Source: Bradyrhizobium sp. 141
GTDB lineage: Bacteria > Pseudomonadota > Alphaproteobacteria > Rhizobiales > Xanthobacteraceae
Direction: 5' to 3'
Length of the DNA: 64,000 nucleotides
Assembly: GCF_023074055.1 (NCBI RefSeq)
Contig: NZ_JADPKR010000057.1
Coordinates: 1-64,000, forward strand
Below the pieces are notes generated by a model. That model did no database searches and was not told the DNA's origin. It saw nothing but the letters and a program-made list of their open reading frames with translations. Below, piece by piece: positions 21,243-31,270 of the stretch. The translations under genes and the position numbers were made by a program. Each line of letters opens with the position of its first letter. Position 1 is the first letter of the stretch.

Positions 21243-22712
21243 ATGCACACACTGCCTTTCGATACAGTCCTTATCGCCAACAGAGGCGAGATCGCCGCCC
21301 GCATCATCAAGACATTACGGAAGCTGGGCCTTCGTTCTGCAGTTGTCTACCACGAGGTCGATGCGCGAAGCCCGGCAGTCTCCATGGCCGACACAGCGAT
21401 TCCTATCAGCGGTCACACGCCGATCGCGGCCTATCTGGACATCGCACAAATTATCGCCGCCGCTCACAAGGCGGGCGCCGGCGCTGTTCATCCAGGTTAT
21501 GGATTTCTTTCCGAACAGGCTCAATTCGCCACGGCCGTGATAAAGGCCGGCGTTGCGTTCATCGGCCCCGCACCTGAAACTATTGAACTGATGGGTGATA
21601 AGATTCGGGCCCGCAACTTCGTCCAGTCGAACGGCTTTCCAGTGGCCCCATCTGCAATTGAGGAGGACGATCCAGCGACGTTCGTCTCCAGGGCGCGTGC
21701 CATTGGAACCCCTTTGCTGGTAAAACCGTCAGGGGGCGCGGGCGGCAAGGGCATGCGGATTGTACGCGACGTCCATGCCCTGGAAGGCGCGATTGAGCAG
21801 GCTCGCTCTGAGGGGCAACGGTATTTTGGGGATCACCGGCTTTACGTCGAAAGATACATTGAGAACCCGCGGCATATCGAAGTGCAGGTGCTCGGCGACT
21901 CCTTTGGGAACATTGTACACCTGTTTGAGCGGGAGTGCTCGGTGCAACGCCGCTTCCAGAAGATCATCGAGGAAGCGCCCTCGCCAGCCCTGTCGCCAGA
22001 ACTACGGAAACGCGTCTGCGAGACCGCGGTCGGTATCGCACGCGCCGCGAATTATCAAAACGCAGGAACCGTCGAATTCATTTTCTGTGCAGGAGAATTC
22101 TACTTTCTCGAGATGAATACGCGCCTACAGGTCGAACATCCCGTGACTGAGATGATCACCGGCATCGATCTTGTCGCCGAACAGGTCTATGCCACCGCGG
22201 GCCGAGAACTTGGTTTTGCTCAGTCAGATATCGTTTCGAACGGCCACGCTATCGAAGTAAGGCTGTACGCTGAAGCCCCCGAACGAGGCTATGTTCCGAC
22301 GTCCGGCAAAGTACTTCTTCTCGAGTATCCGAGTGGGGTACGGATTGACAGCGGCATCACGCAGGGTCAGCAAATCACCACTGCGTTTGATCCCATGCTC
22401 GCAAAGATCATCGCGCATTCGCCGACGCGCACATTGGCCACCGCGACGGCCAATCACGCGATTCAGGGGATCATTCTTCTCGGCTGCGAGACAAACGCTA
22501 GCTTCCTCGCCCGCATCCTTTCCGACGAGTCGTTTATCCGCGGACAGTTTCATACGGGATATCTGGAGGAAAACCCGCACATTGCCGCCGGTAACTCTGC
22601 TACCGGCCTACCGGCATTCCTGGCATCAGCTGCTCTCCTGATCCGACAAGTCCGCGAATCGGCCGATGCCGTGCCCGCGCTTCACGCTTCGCTGGGCCAT
22701 TGGAGAAATTGA
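21243..22712 (+). CDS. Biotin carboxylase subunit of an acyl-CoA carboxylase
   Basis: A 489-residue protein with the biotin carboxylase N-domain (LIANRGEIAARII at about 9-21), the ATP-grasp glycine loop KPSGGAGGKGMR at about 162-173 and the signature MNTRLQVEHPVTEM at about 290. It uses ATP and bicarbonate to carboxylate biotin on the carrier subunit. It ends about 40 residues beyond typical AccC and lacks a biotin domain, which is supplied by the next gene. The stop TGA at 22710-22712 lies just before the GTG of the carrier gene. Confidence 0.92.
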   Translation: MHTLPFDTVLIANRGEIAARIIKTLRKLGLRSAVVYHEVDARSPAVSMADTAIPISGHTPIAAYLDIAQIIAAAHKAGAGAVHPGYGFLSEQAQFATAVIKAGVAFIGPAPETIELMGDKIRARNFVQSNGFPVAPSAIEEDDPATFVSRARAIGTPLLVKPSGGAGGKGMRIVRDVHALEGAIEQARSEGQRYFGDHRLYVERYIENPRHIEVQVLGDSFGNIVHLFERECSVQRRFQKIIEEAPSPALSPELRKRVCETAVGIARAANYQNAGTVEFIFCAGEFYFLEMNTRLQVEHPVTEMITGIDLVAEQVYATAGRELGFAQSDIVSNGHAIEVRLYAEAPERGYVPTSGKVLLLEYPSGVRIDSGITQGQQITTAFDPMLAKIIAHSPTRTLATATANHAIQGIILLGCETNASFLARILSDESFIRGQFHTGYLEENPHIAAGNSATGLPAFLASAALLIRQVRESADAVPALHASLGHWRN

Positions 22713-22713
22713 C

Positions 22714-23220
22714 GTGTATCACTCCGTCGAGGTTGATGGCGTCGACCATCAGTTATGGCTTTCACCCTGCCAATCCGGCTCCTATCATCTTCACTTGCGC
22801 GACCAAGTCATTTCCCCGGTCGCGTTCGCCCAATACGGCGAGAATTCAGGTGTCCTGACCATTGCCGGCGAGACCGAACGGGTCCGCTTCGTCATCGAAG
22901 GCGACCTGATTCACGTCCACATCCGTGGCATGACGCGCGTTTTGCGCTACAGCGACCCGTTGCGAACGCTCGCTTGCGTGAACCAAGAAGAAAGTTCGCT
23001 CATGACCCGCGCACCGATGCCGGGAGTAGTCGTTACGATCGCGGTTTCGCCTGGTCAACCGGTATCCGCAGGCGCGGCGCTGATGATGATTGAGAGCATG
23101 AAGCTGGAAACTATTATTCGCTCTTCACAGGATGGCGTAGTCGATCGAATCCATTTCAAAGAAGGGGAGAGCTTCGAGCGGGATGCTGTGCTGATTACGC
23201 TATCGAAAGAAGGGCGCTGA
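22714..23220 (+). CDS. Biotin carboxyl carrier subunit
   Basis: About 168 residues from GTG 22714, preceded by GGAG at a good distance. The C-terminal biotinyl domain has the lysine motif IESMKLET in APMPGVVVTIAVSPGQPVSAG...MMIESMKLE. The N-terminal half (VDGVDHQLWLSPCQSG) resembles the linker found in propionyl- or methylcrotonyl-CoA carboxylase alpha subunits, so a normally fused alpha subunit is split in two here. One base separates it from the upstream gene and one from the downstream gene. Confidence 0.85.
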   Translation: MYHSVEVDGVDHQLWLSPCQSGSYHLHLRDQVISPVAFAQYGENSGVLTIAGETERVRFVIEGDLIHVHIRGMTRVLRYSDPLRTLACVNQEESSLMTRAPMPGVVVTIAVSPGQPVSAGAALMMIESMKLETIIRSSQDGVVDRIHFKEGESFERDAVLITLSKEGR

Positions 23221-23221
23221 A

Positions 23222-24829
23222 ATGCTACGAATCGCTTCTGGGGCGAATGTCAATTCGCAAGACTTTCGTCAAAACGAGCTCCACAACAGGCGGCTTGCTG
23301 ACGAGTTGAAGGAGCGGCAACGAGCTGTCCGCTTCCAGCGGCCCGAGCGTCAGCTCGAGCGCCTTCGACGTCAAAATAAGCTGTTTGTACGAGATCGCAT
23401 CGACGCCTTGCTCGATCCAAAAACTCCGTTCCTCGAGCTTTCAACGCTGGCCGCTAACAAGGCCTATAACGGCGAAGTGCCCGGCGCGGCACAGGTCGTC
23501 GGCATCGGGATCGTCGCGGGTCGCGAGGTGATGGTTCATGCAGACGACGCAAGCGTAAAGGGCGGCGCATGGTATCCGTTGTCTGTCAAGAAGATAGTGC
23601 GAGCCTTGGACATCGCAATCGAGAATCGTCTGTCAGTGATTCATTTGTGCGACGGCGCCGGAGGATTCCTACCTTTTCAGGCAGAGTTCTTCGCCGATCG
23701 CTACTTCGCGGGCCGGATCCTCCGTAACCAATCCATTCTCTCCAAGATGGGAGTACCGCAGGTCGCGATCGCAATGGGTCATTGCACAGCGGGAGCGGCC
23801 TACGTCCCGGCGCTTAGCGAATTCAACATTATGGTCGAGGATACGGGAGCTATATTTCTCGGTGGCCCTCCAGTCGTGAAAGCTGCTACCGGTGAAGACG
23901 TATCGGCACAGGAGCTTGGGGGCGCCCACATGCATACGAGCGTGTCGGGCACGAGCGATTATTCCGCAAGCTCCGAGATGCACGCTATTGCGATCGCACG
24001 TGATATCGTTGCCCGATTCCATCGTCCCGCGAAGACTCCGATTGATCAAGCCGCCCCGGAGCCCCCTGCCTACGACGCATCGGAACTATACGGCATTATT
24101 CCAAAGGACCCTCGAGTGCAGTTTGACATGCGGGAGATCATCGCCCGCATGATCGATGGTAGCCGATTTCACGAATACCAGCCGCGTTTCGGCACGTCCC
24201 TGCTGTGCGGTTTCGCGCGGCTTCATGGATATCAAATAGGGATTCTTGCAAATAATGGCGTGCTGCTCAGCGAAAGTGCGCTGAAGGGCGCTCACTTCAT
24301 CCAACTATGCGATAAGAACCGGACGCCCCTGCTCTTCCTGCAGAATACAACGGGTTTCATGGTCGGCCGCGAATACGAGCGCCGTGGCATAACCAAGGAT
24401 GGTGCCAAGCTGATCATGGCCGTCTCGGGAGCGTCGGTCCCAAAATTCACGGTCGTTTGCAACAGCTCGCACGGAGCAGGTACCTACGCTATGGCGGGAC
24501 GTGCTTTCGATCCTCGGTTCGTCTTCACCTGGCCGCAGTCTCAGATCTCTGCGATGGGCGCCGAGCAAGCGGCATGTGTGCTGACCCACGTTAAGACCCG
24601 ACAACTGGCCCGTGTCGGTGGGCGGCTCGCAGAGCAGGAGCTGGCAGCCATTCGAGGTCCCCTTCTCGACGAGTATCGGGAACGATCCAGCGCCTACTAT
24701 GCAACCTCCGAAATCTGGGACGACGGAATTCTTGATCCAGTCGATACCCGAAGTGCACTCGCGATCGCCCTGAGCGCTTCGCTGAATGCTTCCATCGAAG
24801 CGCCCCATTATGGCGTATTCCGAATGTAG
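23222..24829 (+). CDS. Carboxyltransferase (beta) subunit, methylcrotonyl-CoA carboxylase type
   Basis: A 535-residue crotonase-fold carboxyltransferase of the MccB/PccB class, the usual family length. The N-domain holds the acyl-CoA oxyanion region GHCTAGAAYVPALSEFNIMVE. The C-domain has FLQNTTGFMVGREYERRGITKDGAKLIMAV and SSHGAGTYAMAGRAFDPRF. The AGAAY, NTTGFM and SHGAGTYAM patterns favour methylcrotonyl- or geranyl-CoA over propionyl-CoA, but the substrate cannot be settled by eye. It forms one operon with the two genes before it. Confidence 0.88.
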   Translation: MLRIASGANVNSQDFRQNELHNRRLADELKERQRAVRFQRPERQLERLRRQNKLFVRDRIDALLDPKTPFLELSTLAANKAYNGEVPGAAQVVGIGIVAGREVMVHADDASVKGGAWYPLSVKKIVRALDIAIENRLSVIHLCDGAGGFLPFQAEFFADRYFAGRILRNQSILSKMGVPQVAIAMGHCTAGAAYVPALSEFNIMVEDTGAIFLGGPPVVKAATGEDVSAQELGGAHMHTSVSGTSDYSASSEMHAIAIARDIVARFHRPAKTPIDQAAPEPPAYDASELYGIIPKDPRVQFDMREIIARMIDGSRFHEYQPRFGTSLLCGFARLHGYQIGILANNGVLLSESALKGAHFIQLCDKNRTPLLFLQNTTGFMVGREYERRGITKDGAKLIMAVSGASVPKFTVVCNSSHGAGTYAMAGRAFDPRFVFTWPQSQISAMGAEQAACVLTHVKTRQLARVGGRLAEQELAAIRGPLLDEYRERSSAYYATSEIWDDGILDPVDTRSALAIALSASLNASIEAPHYGVFRM

Positions 24830-26176
24830 CCGGCGGGAGTCGAACGTCCGTGTCTGTAGATTCTACTCTCTAACTGGAGTCCACATCGACGGATCGTCCT
24901 GTCCCCGGCATGAGCCAGATTGGTGTCGCCCACGTTCCGTGGCAGAACTCGAATTCGCGACCTGGTCACTTAGACCAACCCGGTTCTAAGTGGTGCGTTG
25001 AATTCGGTGACCACGTTGTCGATCAGGACAACGGCGTTGCGTCGAAGCAGGCGGAGCTGGGTCGCATAGGCCTGATTGGCCGCGCATCGAACCTCGCGTG
25101 GGGATTACGCAAATTGCGTAACACTCGAGATGATCTGCTCGTTACACTTCTAGCATTGCGTAGTGTAACTGCGAGGCCCCTGCGGGTCGAAGCCATCGAC
25201 ATCTGGAGTTCGCGATTGATGCAAGCGCGGGCCGCCCTGCTGACTCTGATCCACCAACGGACGCGTCAGTCACATTAGATCTAAGGTGCGCCCTCCTGAT
25301 GGATTGTTGGTCCATTCATCACCGACGATAACAATCCTTGGGAGGAGACATGCAAGCCATCATACCGATCGCAGTCAACGATTCCACGACGGGCTGGGCG
25401 CACAAGAAGTCGTCCCGCCATGCTCGACTATGGAACCACCCACCGTCTTGTCGTCCAATCGTCTGATCTGATCTCGAGCAAAGAACACTTGCTCCTTTGC
25501 AGGTGAACGCCATGGATAGCTTGATTCTTACGTAGCGTCAGGTTGTAAAGATTGCAGAGCGGACTGACGTTCAAGCTGACACCGCGCATGCCTCGACACG
25601 CATACGCGGTCCGAGCCGGACCGGTTGCCGAGCTGCATGACCCACTAACGCCCGTTTCGAATGACGCCTCGCTGTTGAACGCAGAAAACGAAAACGGGTG
25701 AGATTGATTCATGGAGCGCGCAAGTATGATAACGAGTGACTTAGGATCACTACAAACATCCTCTAAGCCAACAGACGCTGCCGGTAACGAGCGCCAATGA
25801 TGCCGGCCGAGACGCTCGAAAGTTGCGCAACGCGCTCGAAGGTCAAGTATCTCAAAGAGGAGGAGTAACATTTGTGATCGAGACCGCGCGACATAATGCC
25901 ATATCAGGAGCAACATGCAGTGTATTTGGTCAGGATTTCGAGCTATGCGCAGCGCCAGCTGGGAACATCAACGGCGAGTAGTCGTGTGTGGCATCGACGT
26001 CATCCTGCAACCGTCGAGTTCGGCTCGATCCCACAAAACCGCAACGTTTGTCCGATCATATATCAGCAAAGAACAGCGTGGGTATCGACAACATGGAAGA
26101 TGGAATCAACTAGCGGATTGAGGTCGCGCTCGCACGCGCGACTGTCCAATTGGAACGACTAAGCACGTGTAGACCA
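24830..26176. other. 1.3 kb without a recognised gene
   Basis: Scattered frames occur on both strands. GGGAGGAG at about 25339 precedes an ATG at 25350 with a frame of under 40 codons. GAGGAGGAG at about 25858 precedes a 35-codon GTG frame. These look like starts of genes that have lost their bodies. No product recognised. Confidence 0.35.
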
Positions 26177-27190
26177 ATGAACGCCCTCAAATCGATCATT
26201 AGCAAAGTTGCTACAGGTGCCACGCTGACCCGCGAGGAGACCGCAACAGCCTTTGAAATCATGATGTCGGGCCAGGCGACATCCTCCCAGATCGGGGGAT
26301 TATTAATGGGGATGCGGGTACGTGGCGAAACCGTAGAAGAAGTCACCGGCGCAGCCTCGGCCATGAGGAGCAAAATGCTCCGGGTCAGTGCGCCCCCAGA
26401 TCCTGTCGACATCGTTGGTACGGGCGGTGACGCTTCGGGCTCAGTCAACGTGTCGACATGCGCCTCATTCATCGTCGCCGGGGCGGGCGTTCCTGTGGCC
26501 AAGCATGGCAACCGCGCCGTGTCCTCACTATCAGGCGCTGCTGACGTCTTGGCCCGCCTCGGCGTGAAGGTCGACCTCCCGCCTGTAGGCGTTGCTCGTT
26601 GTGTGCACGAAGCTGGCATCGGCTTCATGCTTGCGCCCATCCGTCATCCGGCTATGCACCATGTTGCTCAGATCCGAGCGGCACTTGGGACCCGCACGAT
26701 CTTCAATCTAGTCGGCCCGCTCGCAAATCCGGCCGGAGTCAAGCGGCAGATCGTCGGAGTATTTTCGCGGCGATGGGTGCAGCCCTTGGCGCAGGTGTTA
26801 AAGAACCTTGGTGCTGAGTCGGTGTGGGTGGTGCATGGCTCAGATGGACTCGATGAGATCACCCTCACCGGGCCGACGTTTGTTGCCGCGCTAGAGAGAG
26901 ATGCGATCCGCACCTTCGAAGTCACCCCGGAAGAAGCGGGCCTCGCCCGCTGCCACAACGAGGCGCTGAGGGGCGGCAACGCCGATGCCAATGCAATCGC
27001 GCTGCAAAGCGTGCTCGACGGCATGCCAAGTCCGTACCGCGATGTTGCTCTTCTCAACGCCGCCGCGGCAATGATCGTGGCCGGCCACGCAAGCAGCTTG
27101 AAGGAGGGCGTCGCCCTTGGGCAAGCATCCCTTAATAGCGGTGCGGCAGCCGCGCGATTGAAACACCTGATCGCGATCTCCAATGCTTGA
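26177..27190 (+). CDS. trpD: Anthranilate phosphoribosyltransferase
   Basis: About 337 residues from MNALKSIISKVATG; an in-frame TTG start at 26150 is less likely. Anthranilate/PRPP motifs are visible: VDIVGTGGDASGSVNVST at about 70-87 (the GTGGD loop), KHGNRAVSS at about 100 and the NLVGPLANP region at about 170. It transfers the phosphoribosyl group to anthranilate in tryptophan synthesis. No other trp gene is nearby, so this is probably a second copy outside the housekeeping trp locus. Confidence 0.92.
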   Translation: MNALKSIISKVATGATLTREETATAFEIMMSGQATSSQIGGLLMGMRVRGETVEEVTGAASAMRSKMLRVSAPPDPVDIVGTGGDASGSVNVSTCASFIVAGAGVPVAKHGNRAVSSLSGAADVLARLGVKVDLPPVGVARCVHEAGIGFMLAPIRHPAMHHVAQIRAALGTRTIFNLVGPLANPAGVKRQIVGVFSRRWVQPLAQVLKNLGAESVWVVHGSDGLDEITLTGPTFVAALERDAIRTFEVTPEEAGLARCHNEALRGGNADANAIALQSVLDGMPSPYRDVALLNAAAAMIVAGHASSLKEGVALGQASLNSGAAAARLKHLIAISNA

Positions 27191-27198
27191 CACGGCCG

Positions 27199-27432
27199 AT
27201 GTACGACATTTTGAACACCAACATCGAAGCCTACGAGCGCGAAGAGATTGCAGGCGCAAAGCGCGAGTTGCCTCTGCCACACGTCGAGGCGCTTACCGCG
27301 GTTGCCGGGTCACAGACGCAGCAGCCCCGCTTTCGAAGCGACGGGAGCAGGATGCGCGGAAGGCCTCAGATCGCGAAGACCAGTGCGAAGCCGCCTGCCG
27401 AGACAATCAGCAAAGGCCGCGCCGAAGCTTAG
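27199..27432 (+). CDS. Small hypothetical protein behind trpD
   Basis: 77 codons, MYDILNTNIEAYEREEIAG at the start, then a basic, low-complexity tail. It begins 8 bases after the trpD stop, so it could be cotranscribed. No family recognised. Confidence 0.35.
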   Translation: MYDILNTNIEAYEREEIAGAKRELPLPHVEALTAVAGSQTQQPRFRSDGSRMRGRPQIAKTSAKPPAETISKGRAEA

Positions 27433-27474
27433 GTTCTCAATTTTGAGTGCACGCAACGCGTCAAAGGATAAGCA

Positions 27475-27666
27475 ATGACGTCTCCACGAACGGTAGAAGC
27501 GCTCGCATCTATGGCAAAGATAGAACACATCATTCGGAAATTTCGGGAGGTCATCGATACAGACAGCTCCATCCCCTCAAATTTGCGGGGTACGCTGCAC
27601 ACAACACTCGATAAGCATCTTCTCGCTGCAAAAAAGCAGATTGTCGACGATTCCGGAATCCACTAG
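27475..27666 (+). CDS. Small hypothetical helical protein
   Basis: 63 codons from ATG 27475, with an AAGGA-like ribosome binding site. It is charged and apparently helical (MAKIEHIIRKFREVID, TTLDKHLLAAKKQIVDD). No family recognised. Its spacing suggests it follows trpD and the preceding ORF. Confidence 0.45.
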   Translation: MTSPRTVEALASMAKIEHIIRKFREVIDTDSSIPSNLRGTLHTTLDKHLLAAKKQIVDDSGIH

Positions 27667-27976
27667 GTGCTCTCATGCCGCTACGCGCTGAGAGCTGCCG
27701 ACGCTCCCAAACCTCGGAGGCGGCGTCATCTTGCGGGCCCGGGGTGCCGATGGTTCACCCGTACTTATACCGATGGCGACGACGAGTTCGTGAGCCACGG
27801 CTTACGCTTTTTGGCTCAGTCCTGCGCGAAGGCCCTGATGCCCGGAGTGCCTCAGGATCGTAGGGACAACGTCCCTGGAATACGGTCGGTTTCTGACGGC
27901 TGAAGTGCGCAACTACTATCTGGATGATATCGCCACAACGAAAACGCGGAAAACCGAACACCTTCCGAGGCAGATT
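27667..27976. other. Short intergenic region
   Basis: About 310 bases with nothing recognisable. Confidence 0.3.
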
Positions 27977-28500
27977 ATGAGGGGCCAGTTTTCTTCCGAG
28001 ATGCGCAATGTTCCGTCAATTCAAGCGACAGAGTTCAGGCAAGCCATGCAAAATCTGCCGAGTGGCGTCGCCATCGTAACGACGGGAACGGCCGTCGGGC
28101 GGCGTGGTCTGACGCTCAGTTCTGTGACTTCGATCTGCATGGAGCCGCCCTGCGTGGTGGTCGGTATTAATGCCAGTTCCGAAACGCATGACGCGATATT
28201 CGCCAGACGCAGCTTTGGAGTGAGTCTTCTCGGCGGCGCCAGGAGGACCTCGCGTTGCGCTTTGGCGGCCGGGAAGGTGTGAAAGGTCACCAGCGTTTCG
28301 ATATCGCGCCATGGAGTCAGGGGCTCCTCGACGTACCGCTTCTGCGAAGCGCACCTTGCGCGCTCGAGTGCGTTTTGCACGATCACAAGGTGATTGGCAC
28401 GCATACCATCTTTGTCGGACGAATTATCGCGACTCGGCTAGCTCATGGCAGTCCATTGATCAACTTTCGGGGCGCGCTTCGAACCTTACCGCATGATTGA
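27977..28500 (+). pseudogene. Flavin reductase-like (HpaC/NtaB) protein, frameshifted
   Basis: From MRGQFSSEMRNVPS the frame gives FRQAMQNLPSGVAIVTTG, LTLSSVTSICMEPPCVVVGIN and SFGVSLLGG, the start of the FMN-binding split-barrel flavin reductases. At about 28240 homology moves to another frame (QEDLALRFGGREGVKGHQRFD, then GTHTIFVGRIIATR) and ends at 28500. A single frameshift breaks an otherwise complete gene of about 170 codons. Such reductases feed FMNH2 to two-component monooxygenases, but no partner is seen intact. Confidence 0.7.
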
Positions 28501-29169
28501 GTGCCGCTTGCGCACGTTACCGCTGCTCGAGACGAACAGCGGCTAGATGCGTTCGTGGGGAATCCGAGACATGATCATAGAATATGCCTGAAAGGGGCTT
28601 TCAACTGCTCGACCCCTAGACTTTGGCGGGTTCAAGCTCGTATTGAAGGGCCCACTGTCCCCCACACCTGCAGCCTTAAGAGGGAGCACTTTCGTTGACC
28701 AAGACCACGCGCTGATTCCTATTGGCTTGGTGCCTACGCTACCCGGACGTCCCAAAGACCGCGAAAACTGTGAAGCAGCCTACAACACGATGGTTGCAAG
28801 CGCCCGCAAGCGCGGCTGGATCGACGTTAGTTCACATGCAATACGCGCGACGCACAAAGACACTTCTGACATGAAAAGCTACAACTCACATGGGAAATGG
28901 CGCACTTGACCATGTCGTGCAATTGTCTTTGCGTGATTTTGGATCAACACCTACCAGCCTTAATAGCACCGTTACCATCGACTGGCGTGTAGCATCGTTG
29001 CCGCGAAATGAGATCACACTTCACAGACACCTACGACCGACAAGTTGGCGAGCCTGATGATTACCGCGCTAGATCATGATCTGATTGAGTGGAACCGCAC
29101 CACGAACTCGTGCGCGCGATAAAGGCTGAAACCTACAGGCGTCGATGACAGCCATTCCCAAAACCCCAT
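28501..29169. other. Region without a recognised gene
   Basis: A plus-strand frame at 28643-28909 (88 codons) stays open but I do not recognise it. Possibly part of a decayed oxygenase gene behind the flavin reductase. Confidence 0.3.
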
Positions 29170-29990
29170 TTTAAGCAGCCTCAATCCTCGACGGCATTCG
29201 CCGCTTGGTCGAAATCGGTCGCCGGTCTGGGCGCATCGGATATCGCGCCCGCCGGGCAGCTTGGACCGGAGACGGTTGCAGCGATCGTTTGCTGGCGCGC
29301 TCCTCCGGGGAACAGGAGGCGCCTGGCATCGTGGTGCCGAGCCATTTCGACACAGTCCATCCGATCGGCTTCGTCGAGCGGCTGCCATTCAAGATCGAGG
29401 GGGAGAGCGCGTTTGGGCAGGAATCTACGACATGAAGTGCGGCGGCTATCTCTCCTATCATGCCTTTCCGGCAAGTTCGCACCAACGGCGCGCGCTCACC
29501 GTTCGGCGGTGCTCCAGTTCTACTTATCTTACGAAGAGATCGGCAGCCCGACCTCGGGCGCGCAGATAAAGCCGAGGGCGCAACGCCAATTATGTGCTAG
29601 TGACAGAGTTGGCGCGCGATGGCGGCAAGATCGTCACCGGATGCAAGATCTCGCGCGTTTCGAGCCGTTCATCACGAACGTGCCGTGGCATGCCGGCCAT
29701 TTCGGTCGCGAAGGAGCTCGTGCCAAGGATCCTCGGGCTGACATCGCGCACCCAGGCCGTCAGTGTCAAGGCGGACGCAGAACTTAACCGCCCCCCTATG
29801 AGAAGTGAAACGCCGGAGCTGCGCTCTTCTATCATGCCAAACCCTTGCCGCCGGGCTCGGCTTCGATTTGGTCGACGTCCGGCCGCGTTTCCGACGGCGA
29901 TTTTATCGCCTCGCATCGCAAGACTCGACGGCCTCGGTGTGATGGCAAGGGCGCGCATATCCACCATGAGCAGCTCTACATTTCGTTAGT
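29170..29990 (+). pseudogene. M20-family carboxypeptidase (CPG2-like), multiply frameshifted
   Basis: Fragments in all three plus frames line up with glutamate carboxypeptidase-type M20 enzymes. They are PGIVVPSHFDTVHPIGFVERLPFKIEG (metal-binding HxD), then GIYDMKCGGYLSYHAF, then NYVLVTE-ARDGGKIVTG, then VSDGDFIAS and DGKGAHIHHEQLYIS. Order and spacing match the family, with four or more frameshifts. The enzyme is not encodable. Confidence 0.7.
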
Positions 29991-30333
29991 TGAACCGCGT
30001 GGGCGGCTATAGCATCGGCTTTACCAGACGCTGCGATGATTGCTGCGCGACGCGATATCTGCCATCGCCATTTGCCGCCGTACGGCGGCGCGCTCGCGCA
30101 TTCGCGCGGCTCGTTCTTCACGGCAGGCGCCGCTAGCTGGGGTGCATCTCGTGAATTGCGTTGGCGGACAAAGGCACGCCATGGCGTGAGGGTCGAGTGC
30201 GGAAGACGTGGTACTGTGTATTTCTCGGTTGCGGCCACTAACTAAGCTTGGCATCGCGAGCTCTTCCACTTTTCCTATCGGCGTTGCCCGGTGAGCCTCG
30301 GAAAAATTTGATCCAGCGACAAGTCCAAGGGGC
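29991..30333. other. Degenerate sequence behind the M20 pseudogene
   Basis: About 340 bases with no supported gene; it contains AAATTTG upstream of promoter-like repeat B. Confidence 0.3.
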
Positions 30334-30364
30334 TTGAATCGCACGTAACGTTAAATTGTATGAT
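30334..30364 (+). promoter_or_regulatory. Promoter-like repeat B (TTGAAT-N19-TATGAT)
   Basis: TTGAAT at 30334-30339, 19 bases including CGCACGTAACGT, then TATGAT at 30359-30364. Compared with repeat A at 20006-20036, only three positions differ over about 34 bases. It lies about 0.9 kb before the acyl-CoA synthetase gene. Confidence 0.5.
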
Positions 30365-31270
30365 CTCAAGGTACACCAGTCTCGGGCTGATCGAGATAAG
30401 GATTGCGAATGTTCGAGCATGTCAGAATCGCACCGCACCGTCTTACCTCGATCATCGCGACAGTGCGGCTTGCGGGTGGTCCTGATGGGCTCGACAATCT
30501 ACGGGCGGCACCATACGCCTTCTTTGATTCACATCGCTGGAGAGCTGGTCAATTCAGAGGACGTCAACGTCACCCCTACCGCACTGTGCGGCTCCCATTG
30601 CAGATTGGAAACCGAGTTCCTCCGCGGGCCGGGACACCCGTGGAGATCAGTTGAACCAAGGAGTTTTTGGTTGTGTTCGTTCAGCCCGCTTGGAGCTCGC
30701 ACGGCACCATCATCTCGGAAATGCACGACGGTCGATCCGACCTCCGATGGTTCCAATCGGCTTAGGCGGCTAATGTCGGTCGGCATGACCGGCGCGACAA
30801 TCGCGAAAGATTGCTTCGCATTTCGGGGCAGCACGATGAAAAACCCCGACGGTGTCAAGAACGTTCTGTTGGTCGACCACACTGAAGGTCAATGCCGAGC
30901 CATAGTCGGCTTCAAAGATGGAAATTCCAGATCTCCCTATATGTGCGGTGAGCTTGTAAGTCGGAACCCTGAAGAAGATAACGTCATGGTGCGCTTATCA
31001 CTACGCGCAGATGCACGCCAGCGCTGTCGGACAAAACGGAGCCCGTGACGACGCGCCTACGCCTTTACGCTTTAAGAGATTTACATCGAGCCCGGGCTGA
31101 TGACGTCGTCAAGACCGTATGCTTCCGACTGAGATCGCTTGACTGCTCGCGTGCCTGAAGGCCATCCGATGTGATCTGATCGCGATCGAGAGCTTCCAAA
31201 CGGCTCAGGAGGTCAGGGGTTTAAGCAGTTTTGCAAGTACGTAGCGAACCTGAGCGAAAAGGGGACAAAG
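30365..31270 (+). other. Open frame without recognised product, leader of the acyl-CoA synthetase
   Basis: One plus frame stays open from 30356 to 31048 (up to 230 codons), with a possible start at MSESHRTVLPRSSRQCG. It is too long to be entirely chance, but its composition is irregular and I recognise no family. It may be a decayed gene driven by repeat B. Confidence 0.3.
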
